Source of the DNA: Coffea arabica
Taxonomy: Eukaryota > Streptophyta > Magnoliopsida > Gentianales > Rubiaceae
NCBI RefSeq assembly: GCF_036785885.1
Contig: NC_092312.1
Span: 13,658,001-13,722,000, forward strand
DNA length: 64,000 nt
Reading direction: 5' to 3'
In this document: positions 23,007-35,700 of the stretch, piece by piece
Position numbering within the stretch: the stretch's first letter is position 1
Layout: the number at the start of each line of letters is the position of its first letter
Notes under the pieces: generated by a model
What the model was told of the DNA's origin: nothing
Databases searched by the model: none
The model's input: the letters and a program-made list of their open reading frames with translations, nothing else
Position numbers and translations under genes: made by a program

Positions 23007-26000
23007 TTAGCACAATGTGGACTCATAGTCAAGTAAGCGCGAAAGAATATCCTGACAGCTAGGCCGTTCATCTGGCTCACCCCAACAATCTGGAAAGGGA
23101 AATATGTCAAACATGAGTACCAAAAAAAAAATGACAGCCTCACAAGTGTTTAATTACTATGATAGACCTAAAATAAGCTTCCCCAAGGGACCATCAGGAA
23201 CATCCAGCCTCTTCCCATCATTTGCAACAGCATCAACCACCTTAACAAATACAAATGGAAACATGATATGTGAACTTCAAAAGAAAAGGGTAGAGATTAG
23301 AGACCATGTTTGTATTCCTTCTCTTCTATTTTTTAACGGCTAGAATAATTCAAAATGTATATCACTTACTTGGACAGATGGAACACCATGCCATGGCTTG
23401 TTGAGTGTGCATAGCTCCCATATTATCACACCAAAGCTAAAAATGTCACATTTTTCTGTGAAGGGCTCGTTTCGTATGAGCTCCGGAGCCATCCACTCTG
23501 GAGTCCCAGCAGATGAATAATCTTTCATAGGGGTGGTCATCAGTACCCGAGAAAGCCCAAAATCACAAATTTTCACTGTCCAGTGCTTATTCACAAGGCA
23601 GTTTGCACTTTTTAGATCCCGATGTACTATCTTCATCCGGTGCAAACATGATAGGCCCCTTAAAATTGCACAGATGAATGTATGCATGAAAATCCCAGGA
23701 CATGCATATAAGTTTGATGTCATGAAAGAAGAACAAAGGCCTAGACTGACTGCCCCGCACATTAAAGTTAACAACCAGCATTCTAATTAGTGATTATTGG
23801 CACCATAATATTTGTCTCATATTCCACGTTTAAAGAAATTTGATAGAACTTTTAACAATGTACGAGAAAACTGCACCAGATTATCATTCATGTACTGACT
23901 CTGAGATCGAATCTTAGCCTCTTTCCAGTGTCATCTAACTAATCAAGTCTGAATTATATCCAAATTAAACAATCTGACATCTCTATCCAAATTAAACAAT
24001 CTTCAGGGTTCACTTAACTGGAAATGCAATGTACTTTGCATGGACAAATTCTGTTACATTAGGGTTTAGATTGAAAAAGTATTATAACTGCAATGAAATA
24101 AAATCCACTATAAACACGACACTTCATTCCAATTTGCTATATTCCTCTTCCTCCAAGTTGGTCACCTTGGACCAATTGGTCTTCACATATCACATGTCAC
24201 AAAGGCCAACTGCAGAGATGCAGCATATAGCTTTGGAATTTGGAATTCACTCCAAAAAGATTCTACTGCAAATATGTTACAGTACGAATTTAAATTAGCA
24301 TTTTAAATTTAAACATTAAAATACAAATATTCATCTCCAACCTCACTACTCTTTGGCAATACCACACAATTTCCTGGTCACACTTTTTAGTAGACATAGC
24401 ATATCTCAGGTCCTAGTTTCGTTTAGTTTTTATTGAGCTCAGAAATAAAATTTTAACTGTCCAACATCGTTTAAGCTCTATATAGTTTCCAAGAGATGAG
24501 TCTAACAGACATTAAAAAATGTGTGACTTGCTTATGAAATAATATGAAACAAATAAAATGCCAGCATGTTGGTTTGTTGCCAACTTTTATATGTTGTCAA
24601 AACTTAAAGAAAAAGAGAAAAGCCATAGTTTTGAATAGTCAATTTTCAGGATAAAAGAGAAAAGGTCAAAAAGATTTAAAAACACAGCTTGGTATACCTG
24701 CATATATCACATAGCATTTTCAGTCTCCTTCGCCAACTGAGTTTCTTTTTTTGCCCACTCCCATGGATGAGATAATACAGAGATCCCATTTCCATGTATT
24801 CAGTAACCATAGACAAGCGTGGAGGATTTGTGCAAGCACCAAGAAATAGAATAACTGCAAATAGAAGTATCACCAACAGATACACTCTTGATCAATCAGA
24901 ATATGCAATTATAAAAATTGTAGAATTACATATCATCCTGGGTTCTTTGACATTTTGATGCATATTAATGCATATAGAATGCTGATGCAAAACATGAGAG
25001 CATAAACAAATACAAAAAGAATCGCATATACTGATATGCTAGTATAATCAAATATAATCAGAAGTGTTAACATAGTGTTTGAGTGAAGATTTATGAGGCT
25101 CTCCAAGGGGTATACAAAGGGTTTGAATACAAAATAATAAGTTTATGTATGTAAAGCAAGAGGAATATCATTTCAATTGTAAATCAGAAAACTGCCTTGC
25201 AACTACATTCAATGAAATAAAGATCATTTGTCTTGATAAAAGCCAGAAGAAACTGTTTCATAGAAGTGCTATACTGTTTCATAAAGATCTGTTGAAAAGC
25301 TCTGAGAATTTGAAACCATAGCTGATGTATCCCGTAATATCAACCTCTTTGCTATTGAAAAATTAAGAAACATACACTGGAAGGAGTACAACATTAAAAA
25401 GTTAACAAGAAAAGGCCTTTAATTTTCAAATTAAATGGAAATGTAGAATAAGAGGTCATACAAATATAAAGCTGACCATGAATTGGAAGCCAATCAAATA
25501 GTCAATCAAGAAAGATGCAGGTAATTCAGTGTAAACTTTGAAACTGATTATTAAAACTGATCGAAACTACAAGTTCTTTGACATGGAGACTAGGACAATA
25601 TGAATGGTCTATGAGGGGCCCAAATGCATCTATAGTTTACTTGAATAACCATGTTCAGAAAGTGAAGACGAAAGGCAACAGAAATTGTGCCTCTGTGGCA
25701 GAGAAGGTTGGACTAGTGAGCCAGGTGGGACATGGAGTGGGACAAGTGACAGTCCAAAAAGGACATCGATGAGAAAATCACATCAGGAGATGTGAAGAAT
25801 CACAAAATTAAGGATTTTAAGTTCTTTAGTTGGAACTTGCAATCATCCAAAAGGCAAATGACAAATATAAGAAGAAAGATTACCATTTGGGTGGCGAACA
25901 CGGCTGTAAAACAAAAAGTTATATGTTAGCCAGACAAATAAATTGCTATGTGGGGTAGAAATGGATTCAGAAAGAAAATGGACAGTTAGCAATAGCCAAA

Positions 26001-29000
26001 GTTTTTTCTTTGGATTCAAAAACACTATTAAACAGTAAAATACCTCAGGATAGATATTTCAGTACAAAAGTCTTCAATGTTCTCTAAAGTTAAATCTTGT
26101 TCTAGAAAAACTTTAACTGCAACCTGTATACCATTCCAAATCCCATGAAAAACTTCCCCAAAGAACCCTGCAGATGGTAACAGAAACCTAATCTTAATGA
26201 TGAAGAAAACCGAAGACTGCTGCAAAAATTTACACGCACAGTTCCAAGAGAAAAATTTGCAGTAGAAATCATCAAATGTCCATATGAGGTCAAATATCCA
26301 AGGCGATGAGCAAAGTACATAGTATTCTAATTGAACATAAATCAAAGTCCATGAATGCATACTATTTTCTAAACCAAAAAGATCATAATGTACTTCAAAA
26401 TATTCACTACAACTCATCCCCTAATGACTTGTATCATAAATCTAATAGTACAAGATCAAACAAGTTAAAGAGCACCTGATGCAGATTTCTAAAAGCATGA
26501 AATGTAATTGAGCAAACTTCAGAAAGTAAGTTCTACTTTGCTCTTGTTCTATTTGACGTTAGAAATGAACATACAGGAGAAGCACTATTGGCAGTTACAC
26601 TTTTTAGGTAATATAATAACCAAAAAAAGATAAAGCAGAAATTAATCTATATAGATTGGAATGTAATAGAAAAATCAGTGAGACTTTACCTCTTGTTCTA
26701 TTTTCTGTTAAGGGCCAAAGTGTTTTAGTTATCTACTCTAATCTACAGATAAAAAATGTCAACAGTAAAACTCACATGCCCTTAACAGAAAATAATAAAT
26801 GCGGCAGCTTAAGAACAAGCAGGGGCACAAATGGAATGACTGTGCTGTACTGATCAAATTACCCTCCGTATAAATTATGTGATATCTGAATTTATTGACC
26901 ATGCACTATGGAAATTATACAATTACTAAAATGTGATTTAAATGTATGCACTTTTATTTGTCAAATAGTTTATTCATGGCAAATCATGTCCTAAATTATG
27001 TTTTACCAAACAAGGCATACCAATTCCAATGCGTGTTTGAATAGTTAATTCAGAAAACTCAATATTCCACTCTTCAAACGGAAACAGCTTCTTGTTGAGT
27101 ATCTTTGGTATTTCAAGCATCTTATTCATTGTTGAGATCATATCAGGACCTCTGATGCTTTCTTTTGCCTCACACCTCCCAGAAGCATGATGTGTAAAAT
27201 AACGAGGAGATGAAGGTAACGAGATTGCCTTCTGAGAATTCATTTGCTTCTCATGAAAATTATATCCCATCACTCTTTCACCACGATGATCTGGATGCAA
27301 TTTTGAGACCTGAAAATTTATACTCACAAAAATGAGGACAGATGAATAATTTATGCTTCGATCAGATCTAGCACATAGATCACAAGAATGAATGTAGAAT
27401 GGATGAAAAACAAGCAACCACACAAAACAATTTACCTTTATTTTTAGACGCAATTACTTAACTGACTATATTGCGAAAAAAGTTTAGCTGTCTACTTTCA
27501 ATATCACAAACACTCTAATTAAAAGATAATATGAACACAAACAATTCTACTTACTACGAATAACCAAATATAATGATGAAAACTCTACAGAAAATGAAAT
27601 CTAATGGAAATCCCATTGCATCACTAAAGAAACAAAAGGTTTGCACAAAAAATTGGAAAAGAAGAGCATACAGTTTCTTCAAGATCTGAATTATCATCCT
27701 TTTCCCTTCTAGAACAGCTACTACTTGCATATAGATTCTCCTTCGGAAAGCGATTCCTTTTTAGTGCTTCATTCATTGCTCGAACAGCCCTAATTCCAAG
27801 TTGACTAATAAAGTAAGGCAAACTTTTTTATTTGACAACAAAAAGGACATAATATTAAATAGATACTAATGCATACTGATATGGGCTATAAAAGGCCAAT
27901 TTTCATTCCTATCTACTCTTCCAAAAGAAGATGGCAATAAAAGCCGCTTTTTGGTGCCATTTGTAGCCCATTATTGCTGAAATACCTGTGAATTACTGTC
28001 CAAGATGCCAAATATATGCAGGAAAAAAAATTAAAGTAGCCTGTTGAGTAAGGATATTCTTGTATTTACTCCTATTAATACATTTTTGTAAATAATAGGT
28101 TGTATTAGGTTTTACTCCTATAAATACTAGTAGGTCACACATAATATAGTGACTAAATGTTTCTCCCATAGTAGCTTTCATACCCTGACATCATGGTTTC
28201 TAGGAAAAAACATCTAGTCACTGTATTACAAGTGATAGGAGTAGTACAAACCTAATACAACCTATTATTTACAATAATACCCTTCCAATGACTGACTGGT
28301 GCGAGGGGTCTCAAGAAATTGACTTACTACACTCGCTGTAAATGAAATCTCAGGACTCAATCATAAGGACAAAATTTGGCTTGCCTACAGGATAGGTTGT
28401 AGTGCTGTTTGTGTTATGGCTAAAGGTTCGTCAAAGTGCCGTGACATCTACTAATGTCACGACAATAATGACAACTCAAACCAAAAATTGGAAATTTAAT
28501 GATACCAATCAACAGTGGTCAAAAGCCGTTAAGAATCATCTGACATTTTTATGAAAGCAACTTCATCTCACTGATGACCCTCCTACTAAAGATAAGAAGA
28601 AAGTAGTGTGGATCCCAGAGAACACCCAAATCCTTGGAGCACTAGTGAACTCTATGGAGCCGCGAATTGCTTACATGTGTTCCTATCATGGGACAACAAA
28701 AGTAGTTTGCAATTATACTCTAGTAATCTTTCTCAGATGTATGATGTTTCATTGGAGTACGTTCAGTTGCAACAGGATAGCAAGATGGTAACTAAATACT
28801 TTCCTCATCTCAAACGAATATCTGAAAAGTTAAATGCGGCATTGACTCTTTCGAGTGACATTAGAGGGAACAGATGCTGGTGCTTAAATTGTTGGCTCAC
28901 CTCAAGCCAGAATTTGAGACAGTCAAATCCCAAATCCCAGCAGGTGAAAAATACCTTCCTTTGCAGATTCATATGCTCGTGTGCAGCATACTAAGGAGAA

Positions 29001-32000
29001 TGCACAGGGAGATGGTACTTTACTTAATAGTCTGCTTTTGTTGCTAACCACAATCAGATTGAACAACTTGGTCTTGGATGTGGCTCTTGTGGTTGAAGAA
29101 GTAGAGGAGGTAACGGGGATTGTGGAGGTCGAGGTACTCCCAACTGCTCCCATTGTAATTTAAAGAATCACACTCATGAAACTTGTTGAGATTTAGTTTA
29201 AAAATCACTTTCATGATTTGCTAATGCTGCCACTATTGACCAAGCTGAATAAGGCTCTTCACCACAATGGACCCAGAAAACTTTTAGCGTCTCTGAGAAA
29301 GACTATGCTAAATTCTTGCACTACCAAGCTACAAATCAAGCATCTCTTCTTCTTCTATGGCACAAAAAGGTAGTTCTATGGCTTGTCTCTTCCACATCCC
29401 TAATCCTGACCCGTAAGTTATTGATCTTCTACTATGCCAGGTTCTCTTCTAGAAGTTTTGCTAGTATTCAAGGGTGTACTTCCTTTCCCATGTCACTTTA
29501 GCTGATGGGTCTACAACTAAGTTGGATAGGCACTGTTGAACTAAATCCATTGCTTTTATCTTCTGTACTTTACATACCTAATTTACATTTTAATCAAATG
29601 TCTGTTAGTAAACTTCTACAGTGTTTAGCTACCTTTCCTCCTGTTTTTGTTTTCATTTAGGATTTGAAGACAAAGAGGAACATTGGAGGGCATGAGCACA
29701 ATGCTCTTTACTTTCTTAATTCCACTGGTTTGGTTGCATTTCCTGCTACTTTCTCGTCGTTAAATACATTGCAGCTTGAGTCAATCGTCTCTATAAAATT
29801 TAAAGAAGTTGGTTCCTAGTTTCAGTCATTTGTCCTCTTTAGAGTGTGAGTCTTGTCAGTTACCAAAGCATCATCATGTTTCTTTTGTTCGAGTCAATAA
29901 ATGGATATCTGAACCCTTTATGTTAATTCATTGCTTGGGGTTCTAATTGTGCCACCTCAAAGTTAGGCTTTAAGTATTTTGTAATCTTTGTTGATGATTT
30001 TCGAGTGTTACATGGCTTTACTTAATGAAACATCATTCTGAATTATATTCTGTTAATTGTGCCTTTGTTTAAGAAATAAAGGCTCAATTTGGTATACCTA
30101 TATGTATACTATGTAGTGCTATTGCAAAATATTACCCTTACTCTCTTAACAGATTTTGTTAGTGGTTTACGTAGGTGATATTGTAATTACAAGAACACCA
30201 TTTCTCTCTTAACATAACTTTCCAAACAAATGAACAGATAACCAAATTATGCAAAGGAAGATGCTAATCAAGTGATGATCACACGAGAAAACTTTCTGGC
30301 AGAGAAATCAACAGTGGCTTACAACTAAAAAAAATTAGCACCAGTTACAAATAGTCAAATTTCAATTGATACATGGGATAAATTATTGTGCTCATTAAGG
30401 CTATAGATCCCAAGAAACAATACTGAAAATCAATCAATTTCAGTTGATGATCAGTTGATGATAATGGGTGCACTATGCTTATTGAGGAGACTAATGAAGA
30501 TATATCCAGAGAAAAAACAAAGAAGATCGTCATTTTACATAGACTTATAGATATAGCGATCCCTCTATTTTAGGAGTATTATTATGTGGAAGATTTTGCA
30601 AAAAGACAGAAAGAGAAAAACACAAAATTGACACAATTTTACTACAGTGATGGCAGAACAAAATCAAATCAGTTTCTGATAACTTTATACCATGGTTCAA
30701 AATTAAGCTTTTTCAGGTCCAGGATGATGCAATTTCGGCTACTAGCGATGGCATTGCTTGGTATGTGTTGTTTGCAGGTGATGTACTTAAGTTGTGAAGC
30801 TAGAGCAGAAAATAGTTGTGAGTTGAGAAATGAAAATGTGAACAGACAGAGAGCTTCTAATAAGAAGAAGAACAGAAGTATAAACGTGTCACACAGTACA
30901 AAGATGACTACAAACAATCTCAGGCAAGATATACACAAAATGGAATTGCTTTGGCATTTTGGTCAATAATTCAGAAGGCAGAAAAGTTAAACCAGAAGGT
31001 ATTACGTAAAGCATTTTGGTGCAATATAGGTTCAATAATTCATACAGTGGAAAAGTTATAGTAGAAGGTGTTACCTTCTAGGCAAATGCATTCTGAATGA
31101 AATGGAGAATTTAATTGCATTTTTCCATATACAGTGGAAGTTTTTACAGGACAGTAATAAGACCAGCTATTCATAAGATATGAGATGTTGGGCAAGGAAA
31201 ATGCAGCAATTGAAAAAATAAATGTATTCAAAGTGATGCAACAGTTGGAATGTCTCCTTTTGTAATGTGACATTGATGGTCAATGGATGTGCGTGAAAAG
31301 GTCAGTAGTGGCTGTACATGCTGAGTAGTTGAGGCAACAAAATTTCTGCCCTGCTTGCAACAACTTGGTATATCTAAGGTACTTACGAACATTATGTTTC
31401 CCAGCTAACTCAATTTCTCATTAAAAGTTGATTGCTGTTTGATAACTAGCAAATCAAATCAATCAAACTCTTCTTCAATGGATCAACCTGAAGAACTAAC
31501 ACTTGCAGTAGTTACATAAAATTGTTCCTTTCCATGAGGAATGATATTACACTACCATCTGAATAGCTGAATTTTCTTGTCGTGAAAATCCAAATTAATG
31601 GGGCATGTCTTACAGTACCAAAAAGTTCAGTAGATTTTAGCTGATTGTTTTTTCTCCCTTTTCTTTTGTTGCTGCTGGTAACCAGCTCTTGTTTCCTAGT
31701 CAGATGAAACAAATAAAAAGTACATAATTTGACTAATTCAGGCTGTTCAGCACATTTCTTGTTTCTTAGGTCCATATGTCTCCTTCTAAAATTCCTAGGA
31801 CAAAATTCCCACCCATATATCTTTGTAACACAGTATATTCAGAGCCACGAATTCATAATCCTTAAGCCAGAGGAACAGTGAAAATTAAACTGCTACAGAC
31901 ATTAGCAAGGATAAAGGGTGGCATCTATCTTGGAATCATGAAAAAGATATAGTTTAGCGCTAAAATATTGCATTTGGCTAGTGAAGGTTTACAAATTAAG

Positions 32001-32665
32001 ACTTGACACTCTGATGAAAACTGTGAGAAACAAATCAATATAACTAACAAGAATAAACGCAAAATGCCAATAAAAATTCTAAATCTAATCCAAATGGGAA
32101 TAAAAATACTAACCTAACAATGTCATCACCAATCTCAGGAACCATACTAATACATTGCCGCCTTCTTCTACGAGCTTCTGTTGGTGATGCCCCAGCTGAC
32201 CTGAGTATACACTTTGGGCTTATGTAATTTTGTTCAAATATCACAATCTGAAGAGTTACTTCAGCTAAAGAAAAACCAGACTATTTATAACACATTTAAC
32301 TAAATTTCAGAGAATCAAGAAAAGTGAGGTAAAACAAGCAAGTAGGAGAAGGGATATGTATAGCTAAGTCTTGCAGCAAAGCACAGTAGTTAAGGTTGTA
32401 ATTTTGGTCCTGGATATTTTGATGTTACATTTATTGTGAATTTGAAAATATTATTTTGCACCATAATTCATGCAAAGCTCATTCCAACCTCTTTTTTGTT
32501 GGAGAATTTCACCACTTTTCAGAACAGAATACTTTTATTAGATCTATTGGACAGAAAAATAAGTTCCAAAATCCAATAAATGTACCAACTTAGTGTGGAT
32601 TCCCTTAGACCCCTTAAACCCCTTAAAATTTGGAGACTCAAATTTCAGAAGTTTCCTATTTGTCC

Positions 32666-32709
<44 letters not shown>

Positions 32710-35700
32710 AAGAAACAGGACAAGAGAAAAGCTTATAAACAGATATGCTTGCTATAAATGTACTGGAACAGACACTCTTTCTTCTCTTCCTTCACTCCCC
32801 AAGTCTAATCAGGTAATGTAACTGTCTGTATCTAACAAAGTAATGTAAACATAAACAACCAGGTAGTCTTAGAACATGAAAACAAAACTTTCACCTTGAT
32901 GTTGCCACATCATTGCTGTAGTCTCTAAAAGAATATCTGCGACCTCCAAGAATGGATCTCCCAGGTCCTTGGAAGGAGTAAGGATCTGGACTGTGATAGA
33001 AGTTGTATATTCAGAAATAACTTTAAAACAAAAGCAAATATCGTGTTTTCTTATTATGGGAAGAAAGCATAATGTCTATGACAATGTTAATTATCTGCCA
33101 AAAATGAGGAAATTATTAGCTGTAGTTTTGCCTAACTTATGCGATTCCATTTGGACAAACACATTGACTTCCAGGCATAATGACAGAAAAGAGGCTTAAG
33201 TAGGAATATCTAGTTTAAGCTCAACTAACATACTACTTTTATTTCCCTTCCTTTCTTGATATATTTGTTTCTCATTCATGAGAGAGAATATAGCACTCCA
33301 GTATGTTAACCTATCTGATTCATCAACATGTAAATAAACTATAACTTCGATTCAAATAGTCATCCATCACAAGTAAAATGGTCACAAAAGAAGAATCTAA
33401 ATTCATCAACAGTTGAAAAGACATATTATAGTTCCTCAAGAACAGAAGGATCTCAGAAATGCCTCCTCATCAATTTTACCATAATATCATATAAGAAACA
33501 CATCAAAAGTTTATAAAGCATAGAAAGAAAAGCTGAAACTATAAACAAGTATAAATTGGTTCCACATAAAGTAAGCGACATAATAATTTCTCAATCATCT
33601 ATTTGTAAACAAGTCTGCGTATGGTTACTTGAGAACCTTGAAGTTGCTGTATTCAAAGTTGCTGTCTTCGGTTCAACAATCATATTCTTCTGGTTCAACC
33701 ACCAAAATGAATTTGTCACATTTGGATCGCTATGTGACAAGCTGACAACAGCACCAGAAAGAACATTATAAGCACATTAAGGTCTTCAAATGGCATACTA
33801 AATACATTTTCGATGAACAATAAAAAATAACTTTTACATCAAATACTACAGACCAATTACCAAGAACATATTATCATCTGCTTTTAATTTCACAAGGTAA
33901 TAAAGGACTACTTCAACCTTCGCTCAGCTATAGCCTTTGATTGTGCTAATACACCCCTCATAGAAGGCCCAGAAAAACTTGTAGATGCTTCCAGCTTACT
34001 CTGATATGAGGGCTGAAGAAATTCTTCAAGTTCAGTGCTGAAAAGCATGTGACAAAGGAAACAAAACATGAAATTTGACATACATGAACTGAAATCTAAC
34101 ACATAGTAGGCAAAAACAAACAAAAGGTCTTTGCATTTCAATCCTCAACCAAAAATAAAAAATAAAAAAAAAAAACAAAGGCAAACTTTATGCTCTTACC
34201 ATTCAAGGTCTACTTGTCCTCTGTAGCCACAAATTGGACTGCATGGTTCCATAGGTGAATCATATGAATTTAAAGCTGATTCACTTTCACGGGAAGCAAT
34301 CATATGAGAGAAAAAGATAGCTTCTGATGTACAAGGTGTCAGTTTACCAGGAACACGTACAAGATCTACCAGAAATTCCACAGAATCCAGAAACACTGTG
34401 ACAGACATGTGCTTATATGAGTCTGTTCGCTCCATTACTCCTTCCCTTGGTAAACCCTAATCACAGGGAGAAGGAAGACAATGACTAAAACAAAAAAGAA
34501 GAGAAGGGCATCAGGGGGGGGGGGGGCAATGTCATGTCTTATTGTTGTCTAATGTCAACCAAGAAAAGATTTCAGGCAACATAGCACTAAAAGCACCTGT
34601 GGAATTTATACACAATGGGAGAAACTTACCACCACGAGTTTACTATCTATACCTACAGAATCAGCCAGAACTTTGAACAAGATTGCCCTGGATTGGCACG
34701 AACCATGCTTTATTTGGCACAACATTTGAATTCCATGATTCTCCAATTGGCGACAGACTTCCTCAAGGCCACCTTTTGCATTATGTGGTTCCAAATTTGG
34801 GGATTTATAAAAATCGAAAACCTATATATGTTAAAATCTCCTCAGATACCAAAATTAACAAACAAACAACCATTAACACCATTTTTGGCTAACCACTATG
34901 CTTTATGAAGTTAAGTATACTTTTCTTGATATTTTCAAATTGTTGTCCTAAGTTCGACTTCAACTTGTACTGATACTTTTTTTAGGTGCTAAGTTTAGCA
35001 TAAAACCATAAAATCAGTCCTCCATTTCAGTTCCATGAAAAGCCTACGTGTGAAAGAACCTCCACATGTTTCAATTATATTATGTCCGAAATTAAATAGT
35101 TAGTGTTGCCTAGGCTTTTCTTCTTTATTGGGTTTCATTCCGTACATATGTTGTCAATTGACCTTATTCTATTAGCTTTCTTGTTCAGTCTTTGCAGTTA
35201 GTCATACATCTCAGTTTATTCAGCATTTTGAACTGCATATGCTGCTGTGTTCCAATTTTAGATGACCACAACCAAGACCAACTATGCCTTTTTGTCATAT
35301 CAATTCAATTAGAAATTAAACAAAGAAGGAAGAAGAAGAAGAAGAAGAAGCTAAGATGTTACAAAAGCCTATCAGTTGCTAAATAGCCTGAAGCAGCAAA
35401 TGAATAAATGATCAAGTGAAAACTTGCATAATGAAGACATACCAGTCCTGCAATCTTTTTTATCATAGCAGTTGGACTTGAACTCAGTCCTTTTACCAAT
35501 GTGAGAGCTAGCTGCTTCATCATTGACAGCTTCTTATCTTTATTTGTATCAACTAGAATAACGTTGGGTGCGAAGCCTTCAGAATCCAAATACTGAAGTT
35601 CACCTAAAGAGGGAATAGAATCATAAAACTCTGTGAATCTTCTTTCCTACAAAACGCAACAAGTGTATTGTTAGGATGGTCAAAATTCAAAGGCAGATTA

